Below are positions 1-12,100 of a stretch of 64,000 nucleotides of DNA, piece by piece. Every line of letters starts with the position of its first letter. Positions within the stretch are counted from its first letter, which is position 1. The DNA lies in NCBI RefSeq assembly GCF_026342015.1, contig NZ_JAPENL010000001.1, positions 1-64,000 on the forward strand, given 5' to 3'. The translations under genes and the position numbers were made by a program. The notes under the pieces were generated by a model. That model ran no database searches, was not told the DNA's origin, and saw only the letters and a list, made by a program, of their open reading frames with translations. The DNA is from Micromonospora lupini (GTDB lineage Bacteria > Actinomycetota > Actinomycetes > Mycobacteriales > Micromonosporaceae).

Positions 1-1230
<1,230 letters not shown>

Positions 1231-1314
1231 TAAGCTGCTACGCGTCCACTGTGCAACTCTGAACAAGCGAACACCCGTGACTGTGTGCCGGGGTTGTTTG
1301 ATATGTTCATAGAG

Positions 1315-1431
1315 TTACGGCGGTCATGGCGGAGGGGAAACGCCCGGTTACATTCCGAACCCGGAAGCTAAGCCCTCCAGCGCCGATGGTACTGCACTCG
1401 TGAGGGTGTGGGAGAGTAGGACACCGCCGGA
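1315..1431 (+). rRNA. 5S ribosomal RNA
   Basis: Complete 5S rRNA about 85 bases after the 23S end, in the usual 23S-5S order. The ends pair (gttacggcgg with the ccgccgga side) and the conserved core cccgaacccggaagctaag is present. Ends are good to a few bases. No tRNA sits in the spacer. Confidence 0.95.
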
Positions 1432-1439
1432 CAATCTTC

Positions 1440-1477
1440 CAGTCGAGGGCCGCCCCATCCGGGTCGGCCCTCGACTG
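1440..1477 (+). terminator. Hairpin after the rRNA operon
   Basis: A perfect 13-bp stem (cagtcgagggccg with its complement) around a 12-base loop starts about 9 bases after 5S. A second 6-bp hairpin follows at 1482-1497. There is no long T run, as is common for actinobacterial terminators. It separates the rRNA from the coding gene that starts at 1517. Confidence 0.7.
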
Positions 1478-1516
1478 CGTAGCGCCATTGGTGGCGCAAT
1501 CAGGAAGGATGTACCT

Positions 1517-4500
1517 GTGAGTTCAGGACCGCAGGGCGGAGATCGTCCCCGTCGTCACGAAGACCGCACCGACGGCCCGGGTGGACGCGACCGTGGTGCG
1601 CGCCGCGACGACCGGCCCCCGTACCGGGGGGATCGGGACAACGCCGGCGGCGCCCGAGGCGGATACGCCGGCGGCCGTGATGGTGGTTCCCGTGGTGGCG
1701 ACCGTGATGGTTCGCGTTCCGGTGCTCCGCGTGAGGGTGGTTTCCGCGGTGGTGACCGCGACGGATCCCGCACCGGGGCACCGCGTGAGGGCGGCTTCCG
1801 TGGTGGTGACCGTCGCGAGGGTGGCGGTTTCCGTGGTGGCGACCGTGATGGTTCGCGTTCGGGTGCGCCGCGTGAGGGTGGTTTCCGCGGCGGTGACCGT
1901 GACGGTGGTTTCCGTGGTGGTGACCGTCGTGAGGGTGGTTACCAGGGTGGCGGCGACCGTGGCCGTTCCGGTCCGCCGCGCGAGGGTGGCTTCCGTGGCG
2001 GCGACCGCGAGGGCGGCTTCCGCGGCGGTGACCGTCGCGAGGGTGGCGGTTTCCGTGGTGGCGACCGTGATGGTTCGCGTTCGGGTGCGCCGCGTGAGGG
2101 TGGTTTCCGTGGCGGTGACCGCGAGGGTGGTTTCCGTGGTGGTGACCGTCGTGAGGGTGGTTACCAGGGTGGCGGCGACCGTGGCCGTTCGGGTGCGCCG
2201 CGTGAGGGCGGCTTCCGCGGCGGTGACCGCGAGGGCGGTTTCCGTGGCGGTGACCGCGAGGGCGGTTTCCGTGGCGGTGACCGCGAGGGCGGTTTCCGTG
2301 GCGGCGACCGCCGTGAAGGCGGTTTCCGTGGTGGCGACCGCGATGGTTCGCGTTCCGGCGCGCCGCGTGAGGGTGGTTTCCGTGGCGGTGACCGCCGTGA
2401 GGGCGGTTTCCGTGGTGGCGACCGCGATGGGTCGCGCTCGGGCGCTCCGCGTGAGGGTGGTTTCCGTGGCGGTGACCGCGAGGGTGGTTTCCGTGGTGGT
2501 GACCGTCGTGAGGGTGGTTACCAGGGTGGCGGCGACCGTGGCCGTTCTGGTCCGCCGCGCGAGGGTGGCTTCCGTGGCGGCGACCGCGATGGTTCGCGTT
2601 CCGGCGCTCCGCGTGAGGGTGGTTTCCGTGGCGGTGACCGTCGTGAGGGTGGTTACCAGGGTGGCGGCGACCGTGGCCGTTCCGGTCCGCCCCGCGAGGG
2701 CGGCTTCCGTGGCGGTGACCGCGAGGGTGGCTTCCGTGGCGGCGACCGCGAGGGCGGTTTCCGTGGCGGCGACCGCCGTGAAGGCGGCTTCCGTGGTGGC
2801 GACCGTGATGGTTCGCGTCCCGGTGCTCCGCGTGAGGGTGGTTTCCGTGGTGGCGACCGTGATGGTTCGCGCTCGGGTGCTCCGCGTGAGGGTGGTTTCC
2901 GTGGCGGCGACCGTGAGGGTGGTTTCCGTGGCGGCGACCGTGAGGGTGGTTTCCGTGGCGGCGACCGCCGCGAGGGTGGCGGCTTCCGTGGTGGCGACCG
3001 CGATGGGTCGCGCTCGGGTGCGCCGCGCGAGGGTGGTTTCCGTGGCGGTGACCGTGAGGGCGGCTTCCGTGGCGGTGACCGTCGTGAGGGTGGTTACCAG
3101 GGTGGCGGCGACCGCGGCCGTTCCGGCCCGCCCCGCGAGGGTGGCTTCCGTGGCGGTGACCGCGACGGCTTCCGTGGCGGCGAGCGTGGTGGCTCCCGCC
3201 CGAGTGCGCCCCGGGACGGCGGCCGAGACGGCGGCTTCCGGGGCGGTGACCGTCGTGAGGACGGCACGTCCCGTGAGGGCGGCTTCCGCGGTGGCGACCG
3301 TCGCGAGGGCGGCGGGTTCCGGGCCGACGAGCGGCCACGTCGCGAGGGGGACTTCCGCCGCGACGACCGTGGCGCGGCCTCCGAGTCGTCCGAGGGCGGG
3401 CGCAGCCTGGCCCCGGTGTTGCCGGACGACATCGTCGCGACCGACCTCGACAAGGACGTCCGCGCCGAGCTGCTCTCGCTGAACAAGCCGGTCGCCGAGA
3501 CGGTGGCCCGGCACCTGGTCGCCACCGGTCAGCTGATCGACGAGGACCCGGCCGAGGCGTTGGCGCACGCGCTGGCCGCCCGACGGCTCGCGTCGCGCAT
3601 CTCTGCGGTCCGTGAGGCGGTCGGTCTGGCCGCGTACCACGCAGGGGAGTGGCAGACGGCTATCGCCGAGCTGCGGACGTACCACCGGATGACCGGCCTG
3701 CAGAGTCACCTGGCCGTGCTCGCCGACTGCGAGCGCGCCCTGGGCCGGCCGGAGCGGGCCATCGACCTGTTCCGCGGCGCCGACCAGGCGAAGCTGGACC
3801 AGGCCGTCGCGATCGAGCTGCTGATCGTCGCGGCCGGGGCGCGTGGTGATCTCGGCCAGAAGGATGCCGCTGTCGCGATGCTCCAGGTGCCCGACCTCAC
3901 CAGCGAGGCGACGGTGCCGTGGACGGCGCGACTGCGGTACGCGTACGCCGACGCGCTGCTCGCGGTGGGCCGACGCGAGGAGGCCCGCGAGTGGTTCTCC
4001 CGCGCGGCCGACGTGGACACCGAGGGCGAGACCGACGCCGCGGAGCGGCTGTTGGAACTCGACGGCGTCGTCATCGAGGGAGATGACGAGGACGAGGCCG
4101 AGGAGATCGCCGCTGGCCCGGGTGCGCCTGGATCGGTGCCGGCCCAGCCGGACACCGACCTGACCGCAGGCGACGACCGTGACGCCGACGACTCGGACAC
4201 GTCCGACCGCGACGTCGACGCCGAGGCTGGCGGTCTCGACGACGACGACGAGGGCGAGGACGACCGCGGCGACGAGGACTTCGACGACGACGAGGACGAC
4301 GACGCGGAGGGCGACGAGGGCGAGGACGACCGCGACGACGAGGACGAGGACTTCGACGACGACGAGGAGGACGGCGTCGCCGGCCGCCCGGGCGTCGGCG
4401 AGGGCGTCGACGGCGAGGACGAGGACCGCCACGCGGACGCGAGCGGCACCTCCCCGGACCCGACCACGCCCGCCAGCGACGACAGCCGCGCAGACGACAC

Positions 4501-4600
4501 GCTGAGCGGTGACACGCTGAACGGCGACACGATTAGCGGTGGCACGGCCGACGGCGACGCCCCCACCCGGGGTGACGAGTCGGAGTCGACGCAGCGATGA
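1517..4600 (+). CDS. Giant RGG-repeat, TPR-like, acidic-tail protein
   Basis: Protein of 1027 residues in three parts. Residues about 20-630 are Gly/Arg/Asp-rich and nearly all built from GGFRGGDR (35 exact copies by hand count), with GSRSGAPRE, REGGYQGGGDRGR and SGPPRE variants. Residues about 640-850 form an Ala/Leu-rich helical domain with TPR character. The rest is a long Asp/Glu tail followed by short T/S-G-D repeats. Start chosen at GTG 1517 because AGGAAGG lies 8 bases upstream; upstream in-frame starts fall inside 5S rRNA. The stop overlaps the next ATG (ATGA). Its place before the HAD gene matches Rv1691 of M. tuberculosis, recalled as a TPR-like hypothetical. RGG boxes bind RNA in eukaryotic proteins, so RNA binding or condensate formation is a plausible inference, not shown. 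Confidence 0.85.
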   Translation: MSSGPQGGDRPRRHEDRTDGPGGRDRGARRDDRPPYRGDRDNAGGARGGYAGGRDGGSRGGDRDGSRSGAPREGGFRGGDRDGSRTGAPREGGFRGGDRREGGGFRGGDRDGSRSGAPREGGFRGGDRDGGFRGGDRREGGYQGGGDRGRSGPPREGGFRGGDREGGFRGGDRREGGGFRGGDRDGSRSGAPREGGFRGGDREGGFRGGDRREGGYQGGGDRGRSGAPREGGFRGGDREGGFRGGDREGGFRGGDREGGFRGGDRREGGFRGGDRDGSRSGAPREGGFRGGDRREGGFRGGDRDGSRSGAPREGGFRGGDREGGFRGGDRREGGYQGGGDRGRSGPPREGGFRGGDRDGSRSGAPREGGFRGGDRREGGYQGGGDRGRSGPPREGGFRGGDREGGFRGGDREGGFRGGDRREGGFRGGDRDGSRPGAPREGGFRGGDRDGSRSGAPREGGFRGGDREGGFRGGDREGGFRGGDRREGGGFRGGDRDGSRSGAPREGGFRGGDREGGFRGGDRREGGYQGGGDRGRSGPPREGGFRGGDRDGFRGGERGGSRPSAPRDGGRDGGFRGGDRREDGTSREGGFRGGDRREGGGFRADERPRREGDFRRDDRGAASESSEGGRSLAPVLPDDIVATDLDKDVRAELLSLNKPVAETVARHLVATGQLIDEDPAEALAHALAARRLASRISAVREAVGLAAYHAGEWQTAIAELRTYHRMTGLQSHLAVLADCERALGRPERAIDLFRGADQAKLDQAVAIELLIVAAGARGDLGQKDAAVAMLQVPDLTSEATVPWTARLRYAYADALLAVGRREEAREWFSRAADVDTEGETDAAERLLELDGVVIEGDDEDEAEEIAAGPGAPGSVPAQPDTDLTAGDDRDADDSDTSDRDVDAEAGGLDDDDEGEDDRGDEDFDDDEDDDAEGDEGEDDRDDEDEDFDDDEEDGVAGRPGVGEGVDGEDEDRHADASGTSPDPTTPASDDSRADDTLSGDTLNGDTISGGTADGDAPTRGDESESTQR
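1680..3345 (+). repeat. In-gene minisatellite coding GGFRGGDR units
   Basis: About 1.7 kb of imperfect tandem repeats with 24- to 45-bp modules (core ggtttccgtggcggtgaccg) inside the preceding gene. Long blocks are near identical at DNA level, for example the Tyr-Gln-containing module seen near 1930, 2160, 2515, 2650 and 3090, which points to recent duplication or gene conversion. Unit lengths are multiples of three, so copy changes keep frame. Copy number could be misassembled from short reads. Confidence 0.9.
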
Positions 4601-5622
4601 GCGCGGACGCCGGGAAGCGGCTGATCGACGGGTACACCCTGGTGGTCTTCGACCTGGACGGGGTGATCTACCTGATCGACCGGCCGATTCCCGGCGCGGT
4701 CGACGCGGTGGCCCGGCTGCACGCCGAGGGGCGGGCGGTGGCGTACGCCACGAACAACGCCTCACGCCGTTCCAGCGACGTCGCCGACCTGCTGACCGGA
4801 ATGGGCGTGCCGGCGCGGCCGGAGGAGGTGCTCACCTCCGCCGCCGCGTCGGCCGAGCTGCTGCGGGACCGGCTGCCGGCAGGCGCGCCGGTGCTGGTGG
4901 TCGGCGCGGAGGCGCTGCGCGCCGAGCTGCGCGCGGTCGGGCTGACCCCGGTCAGCCGCGCCGACGAGAAGCCGGCCGCGGTGGTGCAGGGCTACGGTCC
5001 GCAGGTTGGCTGGGCCGAGCTGGCCGAGGCATCCGTCGCCGTACGGGCCGGGGCGATCTGGGTCGCCACCAACACCGACCGGACGCTTCCCAGCGCCCGG
5101 GGTCCGCTGCCGGGCAACGGGTCACTGGTCGCGGTGCTGCGGACCGCGTTGGAGCGGGACCCGGACCTGGTGGTCGGCAAGCCGGAGTCGGCGCTGTTCG
5201 AGACCGCCGCCCGGCGCGGCGACGGCGGCCAGGTCCTGGTCGTCGGGGACCGGCTGGACACCGACATCGAGGGCGCCCGCCGAGCGGGGTTGGACAGCCT
5301 GCTCGTGCTCACCGGCGTCAGCGACGTACCCGAGCTGCTCGCGGCCGAGCCACGACGGCGGCCCACGTACGTCGCGCGGGACCTGGCGGGGCTGTTCGAC
5401 CCGGCGGCGGCCGTGCGGGTCCCCGGCTCGGCGGACGTCGGCGGCTGGTCCGTCACGGACCGGGCGGGGACGCTGGAACTGGCAGGCGCCGGCCGGCCGC
5501 TGGACGCCCTCGCCGCGCTCTGTGCGGCGGCCTGGGCGGCCCCGACGCCACCGGCGATCCGCCCCGCGGGCCCGGACGCGGCTGCCGCGCTGGAGAGCTT
5601 CGGGCTGGCCACCGACGGGTGA
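4597..5622 (+). CDS. HAD-family phosphatase (NagD-like)
   Basis: 341-residue haloacid dehalogenase hydrolase. Motif I is DLDG near residue 19 (nucleophile Asp), followed by the TNN segment of NagD-type enzymes, then VGKPES (motif III Lys) and VGDRLDTDIEGA (motif IV acidic pair). Spacing fits the C2-cap p-nitrophenylphosphatase/NagD group. The start overlaps the previous stop by four bases. The gene occupies the place of Rv1692, described as a glycerol-3-phosphate phosphatase involved in lipid polar-head recycling; the same role is likely here but is carried over from position and family. It is probably transcribed with downstream plus-strand genes only in part, because a minus-strand gene follows. 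Confidence 0.9.
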   Translation: MSADAGKRLIDGYTLVVFDLDGVIYLIDRPIPGAVDAVARLHAEGRAVAYATNNASRRSSDVADLLTGMGVPARPEEVLTSAAASAELLRDRLPAGAPVLVVGAEALRAELRAVGLTPVSRADEKPAAVVQGYGPQVGWAELAEASVAVRAGAIWVATNTDRTLPSARGPLPGNGSLVAVLRTALERDPDLVVGKPESALFETAARRGDGGQVLVVGDRLDTDIEGARRAGLDSLLVLTGVSDVPELLAAEPRRRPTYVARDLAGLFDPAAAVRVPGSADVGGWSVTDRAGTLELAGAGRPLDALAALCAAAWAAPTPPAIRPAGPDAAAALESFGLATDG

Positions 5623-5640
5623 CGCAGTCGCACGCGCTCG

Positions 5641-5979
5641 TCAGAGCAGCTTGCGCAGCTTCATCAGGTCGAACGGGTTGGCCTTGATCGACACGCGGCG
5701 GGACGTGATCGCCTTGGTGACGTCCAGGTCACCGCGGACCAGGGCGAGCAGGTCGTCGCTGGACGTGCTCAGCGCGATCTTGGCCTTCGGGTCGTCACCG
5801 TCGGTCAGCTCGACCAGCCGGCCACCGCTGATCCGCCCGTGGAACGCCGTGTCCAGGTCGGTGATCCGGCAGGCCAACGTCCGTTCCAGGTCGATCCGTT
5901 CGCGGACCGTCTCGGCGTTGCGGTCCAACCGGGCGGCCAGCTCCTGCAACGCCTGCCGGCACTCGTCCACGCTGGCCAC
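5641..5979 (-). CDS. SCP2 sterol-binding-like domain protein
   Basis: 112-residue protein resembling the SCP2 lipid-carrier fold: an N-terminal helix, FHGRISGGRLVEL, a DLLALVRGDLDVTKAITSRRVSIK segment and a C-terminal helix typical of small actinobacterial SCP2 proteins. Start chosen at GTG 5979 because GAGGGGG precedes it; the 38 residues upstream in frame are Arg/Cys-rich and do not look coding. It is convergent with the HAD gene, 18 bases away, and divergent from the next gene. Function would be binding a hydrophobic ligand; the substrate is unknown. Confidence 0.7.
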   Translation of the reverse strand: MASVDECRQALQELAARLDRNAETVRERIDLERTLACRITDLDTAFHGRISGGRLVELTDGDDPKAKIALSTSSDDLLALVRGDLDVTKAITSRRVSIKANPFDLMKLRKLL

Positions 5980-6091
5980 ATCTCCCCCTCGCCGATCGCC
6001 ACGCCGTCCCCGGCACCGTACCGCACAGGACAGTCCGGGGTGCCCGGTAGCGTGACACCTGCAGACCGGCGCCGGATGGAAGGACTCAGGC

Positions 6092-6808
6092 ATGCAGGAC
6101 GCGTGGCGCGCCTACCTCGAACTGGCCATGGGCCTGGCCGAGGCGCCCCGGAAGAAGGCCCAGGACGCGGTGCGTCGCCTCGTCGGCTCCGGCGGCGCGA
6201 CAGCCGCCCAGCTGCAGGCCCTCGGCGAGGAGCTGGTCACCACCGGCGCCGCCAACCGGGAGGCGCTGACCAAGCTGGTCCGCTTCGAGGTCGACCGGGC
6301 CCTCGGCGCTGTCGGTCTGGCCACCGCCGACGAGGTGGCCGAGCTGACCCGACGCGTACGCGACCTGGAACGGCAACTGCGCGAGGCGCGCGCCACCGAG
6401 CCGCGCTCGGCGCCGACCGGCGAACCGGCTGCCGAACGGCTCGGCGATCCGACGCCGCAGCCCGACCCGACAGGCGCCGCACAGCCCGGCGCCGGCCTCG
6501 CGCCGTCGAACGCCCCGGCGGGCGCGCCGGTCTCCGCTCCGGCGGCGAAGAAGGCGGTCGCCAAGAAGGCCGTCGCCAAGAAGGCCCTCGTGAAGAAGCC
6601 GCCCGCGACGATCAGCCGGACCGCCGACGACACCCCGGCGCCGGCCGCCGTGTCGGCCAGGGACGACACCCCGACGCCCGAGGCCATGCCGGTCAGGGAC
6701 GAGACCTCGACGTCGGCGGCTCCCTCGGCCCACGACGACATCCCGACACCGGCGGCGATGCCGGCGAAGAAGGCCGTCCGCAAGCGCCGCCCGGACGGTG
6801 ACTCGTGA
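6092..6808 (+). CDS. PhaF-like coiled protein with Ala/Lys-rich tail
   Basis: 238 residues. Residues 1-95 are predicted helical (phasin-like, with heptads in ELTRRVRDLERQLREA). A Pro/Ala-rich linker follows, then a KKAVAKKAVAKKALVKK block like those of PhaF-type or histone-H1-like proteins, and a final KKAVRKRR. Such proteins bind DNA or polyester granules. It has an SD (GGAAGGA) about 9 bases upstream and overlaps the next gene by GTGA. No catalytic domain is seen. It could equally be a nucleoid-associated protein. Confidence 0.65.
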   Translation: MQDAWRAYLELAMGLAEAPRKKAQDAVRRLVGSGGATAAQLQALGEELVTTGAANREALTKLVRFEVDRALGAVGLATADEVAELTRRVRDLERQLREARATEPRSAPTGEPAAERLGDPTPQPDPTGAAQPGAGLAPSNAPAGAPVSAPAAKKAVAKKAVAKKALVKKPPATISRTADDTPAPAAVSARDDTPTPEAMPVRDETSTSAAPSAHDDIPTPAAMPAKKAVRKRRPDGDS

Positions 6809-7110
6809 GCGACGACGCCCGCCCGGGCTCGCCGTCCGGCGTCCGTCCCGGTCCGCCCGGAGGCTTCCGGCCCGGCCCGCCGCAGGCCGGGTCGTTCGCC
6901 GCCCGGCCGAGCCCGCCGGTGGGCGTCCGCCCCGGCCCGCCGCCCGAGGGCGCGGACGTCGGCGACGACGCGGCCCGCCACCCGGCGGTGGACGCGGCCG
7001 TGCGGGCCATGGACAACGCGGCGGCGCTCGCCCCGGCCGACCAGATCGCGCAGTACGAGGCGGCCTACGAGACGCTGCGCGAGACGCTCGCCACCATCGA
7101 CCAGACCTGA
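6805..7110 (+). CDS. Short Pro-rich hypothetical upstream of tlyA
   Basis: 101-residue protein with an N-terminal Pro/Gly-rich half (repeated VRPGPP/FRPGPP) and a C-terminal helical half ending in QYEAAYETLRETLATIDQ. It starts at GTG overlapping the previous stop, so it is translationally coupled. The C-terminal helix is typical of the short protein just before tlyA in actinobacteria (the Rv1693 position). Function unknown. Confidence 0.75.
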   Translation: MSDDARPGSPSGVRPGPPGGFRPGPPQAGSFAARPSPPVGVRPGPPPEGADVGDDAARHPAVDAAVRAMDNAAALAPADQIAQYEAAYETLRETLATIDQT

Positions 7111-7148
7111 CCAGGACGACCAGGTCGGACAGATCCGGAGAACCACCC

Positions 7149-8005
<857 letters not shown>

Positions 8006-8009
<4 letters not shown>

Positions 8010-8107
8010 ACGCGTACAGCGAGCGGCGCACGACGGCGTACGGCCGTGCCGGCGCGGCGGCGATGACTGTGTGCCGTCCGACGACGGACGGACGGCCGGT
8101 CCGATGA
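8006..8107 (+). CDS. Putative bridging mini-ORF between tlyA and nadK
   Basis: 33 codons beginning at a GTG that overlaps the tlyA stop (GTGA) and ending at a TGA that overlaps the nadK start (ATGA), so it fills the gap exactly. The peptide is Arg/Thr/Ala-rich (starts VNAYSERRTTAYGR). No homology is recognised. It may act only as a translational-coupling relay. Similar frames occur at 18062, 20686 and 34925. Confidence 0.35.
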
Positions 8108-8988
8108 GCCGCACGGCGCTGCTGGTGACCCACACCGGCCGTCGACGCAGCACCGAGCACGCCCGGTCGGTCGCCGCCGACCTCATCGCCGCGGGCTTCG
8201 AGGTGCGGGTGGTCGCCGAGGAGGCCGATGATCTGGACCTGCCCGGGACGGTTCCGGTCGCCGGCCCGGAGGCCGCCGAGGGCGCCGAGATCGTCTTCGC
8301 GCTCGGTGGGGACGGCACCTTCCTGCGCGCGGCCGAGCTGGCCCGCCCGGCGAAGGCGCCGCTGCTCGGCATCAACCTCGGCAAGGTGGGCTTCCTCGCC
8401 GAGGCGGAGATCGACGACCTGGACACCGCCATTCGGGACGTCGTCGAGCGCAACTACACAGTGCACGAGCGGCTCACGCTCGACGTCACGGCCGAGTTCG
8501 ACGGCGGCCCGACCATCGAGTCGTGGGCGCTCAATGAGATCAGCGTCGAGAAGGGGGAGCGGGCGCAGATGCTCGAACTCCTCGTCGACGTGGACGGCCG
8601 CCCGCTGTCCCGCTACGGCTGCGACGGCGTGGTCTGCGCCACCCCCACCGGCTCCACCGCGTACGCGTTCTCCGGCGGCGGTCCGGTGGTCTGGCCGGAG
8701 GTGGAGGCACTGCTGCTGGTGCCGATCAGCGCGCACGCGTTGTTCAGTCGCCCCCTGGTCACCGCGCCCACGTCGACGTTCGTCATCACCGTCGACCCGT
8801 TCACCACTCTCGCCGTGCTCGCCTGCGACGGTCGGCGGGTCTACGACCTGCCGCCCGGCGCCCGGGTGACTGTGCGTCGGGGTGCCCTGCCGGTGCGTAT
8901 CGTCCGGCTGCGCGACCGTGCGTTCACCGACCGGCTGGTCGCCAAGTTCGGCCTGCCGGTGCACGGCTGGCGGGGCAGCCGCCGGTGA
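8104..8988 (+). CDS. nadK: NAD kinase
   Basis: 294 residues. It phosphorylates NAD to NADP. The diagnostic GGDGTFL motif lies near residue 66, then LGINLGKVGFLAE, ALNEI, and CDGVVCATPTGSTAYAFSGGGP (substrate-binding region). Length and motif order fit the PpnK family, and the position between tlyA and recN equals Rv1695. Its ATG overlaps the stop of the bridging frame. The S8 protease gene follows after 158 bases. Confidence 0.97.
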   Translation: MSRTALLVTHTGRRRSTEHARSVAADLIAAGFEVRVVAEEADDLDLPGTVPVAGPEAAEGAEIVFALGGDGTFLRAAELARPAKAPLLGINLGKVGFLAEAEIDDLDTAIRDVVERNYTVHERLTLDVTAEFDGGPTIESWALNEISVEKGERAQMLELLVDVDGRPLSRYGCDGVVCATPTGSTAYAFSGGGPVVWPEVEALLLVPISAHALFSRPLVTAPTSTFVITVDPFTTLAVLACDGRRVYDLPPGARVTVRRGALPVRIVRLRDRAFTDRLVAKFGLPVHGWRGSRR

Positions 8989-9146
8989 CTGTGGCGCACA
9001 CCGTCGGTGTCCGGCGGTTGTCCACCTGACGACATGTCGCCGCTGCGGCGGCTGAACGCTAGTGACCTGGTTGTGCGCCGCGTCGCAGACTCCGATCGGT
9101 CCTCATCTACGGATGGCGGGCCCACAGGAGTAGAGGAGCGCATCGC

Positions 9147-12100
9147 ATGCACTGGTCCCCCCGCTGGCTCAGCGCCGGCGCGGTCGGCGCGCTGGTGGTC
9201 GGCCTCGCCGCGCCGGCGTCCGCCGAACCGCCCGTCCGGCCCACCGGCCCGACCCTGGGCACGTCCGCCCCGGGCGCCGCGCCCGTCCGCATCACCCTCA
9301 TCACCGGCGACCAGGTCGAGCTGGCGCCGGCCGCGCCGGGCCGGGTCGCCGCCACCGTACGCCCGGGGCCCGGGCGGGAGCGGATCATCTTCCAGACCGT
9401 GGAGGTCGACGGCGGGCTGCGGGTGCTGCCCAGCGACGCCCTGCCCTACGTCTCCAGCGGAGTCCTCGACGCCGACCTGTTCGACGTGCAGGAGTTGGCC
9501 GCCGAGGGCTACGGCGACGCCACGCAGGGCGCCCTGCCGCTGATCGTGCGCTACCAGGAGCCGGCCGCCGGTCGGGTCCGGCCACTCGGCGGCGTCACCG
9601 ACGCCCGTCCCCTGGAGAGCATCAACGGTGCCGCGTTGCGGGTCGGCAAGGCCGACCTGGGTGGCTTGTGGAGCACCCTCGCCGGCACGCCGACGACACG
9701 CGCCACGACCGCCGCGCCCCGCCTGGGCGGCGGTGTCGCCCACGTCTGGCTGGACGGGCGGGTGCACCCGACGCTGGAGCACAGCGTCCCGCAGATCGGC
9801 GCTCCGACGGCCTGGGCGGCCGGCCGCGACGGCAGCGGCGTGAAGGTGGCAGTGCTCGACACAGGCGTCGACGCCACCCACCCCGACCTGGCCGGGCGGA
9901 TCGCCGAGGCGCAGGACTTCTCCGGCAGCGGCAGCGCCCGCGACGGCCACGGCCACGGCACGCACGTCGCGGCCACCATCGCGGGCAGCGGCGCCGCGTC
10001 GGCAGGGCTGCGCAAGGGCGTCGCGCCCGGCGCGCGGCTGCTCGTCGGCAAGGTGCTCGACGACAACGGCTCGGGCTACGACTCGGCCATCATCGCCGGC
10101 ATGGAGTGGGCCGCCCACTCCGGCGCGAAGGTGGTCAGCATGAGCCTCGGCGGCGACCCGACCGACGGCACCGACCCGATGAGCCAGGCGGTGAACGACC
10201 TGACCGCCGAGACCGGCGCGCTCTTCGTGGTCGCCGCAGGCAACGCGGGTGCGGCGCGTACCGTCGGCTCGCCGGGCGCGGCCGCGGCGGCGCTCACCGT
10301 CGGCGCGGTGGACCGCGACGACAACCTGGCGGAGTTCTCCAGCCGCGGGCCGCGACTGGGCGACAACGGCCTGAAGCCCGAGATCACCGCCCCGGGCGTC
10401 GGGATCGTCGCCGCGCGGGCCGCCGGCACCACAATGGGTACGCCCGTGGACGACGCCTACACGGCCGCGTCCGGCACCTCGATGGCCACCCCGCACGTGG
10501 CGGGCGCGGCGGCGATCCTCGCCCAGGACCACCCGGACTGGTCCGCCGGGAAGCTGAAGGACGCGCTCGTCAGCACCACGAAGGCGAACCCGGCCCTCAC
10601 CGTCTTCGAGCAGGGCGGCGGCCGGGTGGACGTGGCGCGGGCGCTCACCCAGCGGGTGTACGCGTCGGCCACCGCGGACTTCGGCCGGATCACCACAGGC
10701 GGTACGGCAGTCGAGCGGAACGTGACGTACACCAATGGCACGAAGACCGCGCAGACCCTGCGGTTGGCCCTCGAGCTGCGCAACCTGGACACCGACGCGG
10801 CCGAGACCGACGGGGTCACGCTCGGATCCGGTGAGGTGAGCGTGCCGGCGGGCGGCAGCGTCGCCGTGCCGCTGCGCGCCGACCCGGCGAAGCTGGCCCG
10901 TGGCCCGCACGGTGGCTGGCTGGTGGCGACCGGTACGGACGGCGTGGCCGTGCGCACCCCGGTCGGGCTCACCGTCAGCGGTCCCGTGCACCACCTCACC
11001 ATCAAGCTGCTGGACCGGCAGGGTCAGCCGGGCCTCTCGCCGGGGTTGACCCTCTTCGGTGAGCAGCCCGAGTCGGACTACTGGGGCTGGTGGCCGGGCG
11101 AGGGCACCCTGGAGGTCGAGGAGGGCACCTACCTGCTGACCGCGCTGGTCGAGCACGGCGCCCCCCTGGACGAGCAGATGACCGAGATCATCGAACCGGA
11201 GGTGACTGTCGACCGGGACCTGACAGTGGTGCTCGACGCCCGCAAGGGCACGCCGGTGCGGATCGAGACGCCGAAGCCCAGTGAGCAGCGGGCCACGCTC
11301 AGCTACTACGTGCACCGGGTGCTTGGCAACGGCCGGCAGATCGACCACGGCGTGATGGCGTACAGCACCGTCCAGCAGGTGAACGTCACGCCGACCCGCC
11401 CGGTGCGTCAGGGCGAGTTCGAGTTCGCCTCGCGCTGGCAGCTCGTCGCGCCAATGGTGGACGCGACGATCAGCGGGGTGTCCGGTCCGTCGGACATCAA
11501 CCTGCTGGGCACGTCGCCGGCGCCGACAGGTCGGCGGAAGCTGCCGCTGGTCTGGGCCGGCGCCGGCGCCCCGGCCGAGTTGGCGCGGGCGCGGGGCGCT
11601 GCCGCTCTGCTCGCCGCCGACCCGAACCGGAGCGAGGACGAGCAGGTGGCAGCCGCGGCGGCGGCCGGCGTCGCCGTGGTGCTGATCGTTCGCCCGGAGG
11701 ACCAGAGCGCGTGGACGGTCTGGCGGCCGGCCGGCGACCGGCTGCCGGTCCCGGCGATGGTCGTCGCGTACGACGACGGGCAGCGGCTGATCGCGGCGGC
11801 GCGCAAGGGCCGGGCGACGCTGGACCTGACGCTGACAGTGGACAGCCCCTACCTGTACGACGTGTGGCAGGTGTCGAAGGGCCGGGTGCCGGAGCGGATC
11901 GTGCACACGGTGACCGCGAGGAACACCGCCGAGGTGACCGCCAGCTACGGCGACACGGGCGCGGGCTGGGCCACCGAGGAGCGGTTCGGTTGGCGTCCGT
12001 GGCAGGAGTACTCCTGGAACGACGACCAGCGCCTGGTCCGCAACGGGACCACCCGGCAGGAGTTCGTCAGCGCCGGGGACTCCTGGTGGCAGCACCGGGT

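Noticed and set aside
1400..1516. Upstream extension of the RGG-repeat gene
   Set aside because: It would start inside the 5S rRNA gene and cross the rRNA hairpin; GTG 1517 has a good SD.
1500..4765. Very long antisense and alternate-frame ORFs (612, 633 and 1080 codons) over the RGG-repeat gene
   Set aside because: They arise because the in-frame repeats lack stops in other frames; they have no SD, give monotonous His/Arg or Thr/Ala/Val repeats, and continue into unrelated gene shadows.
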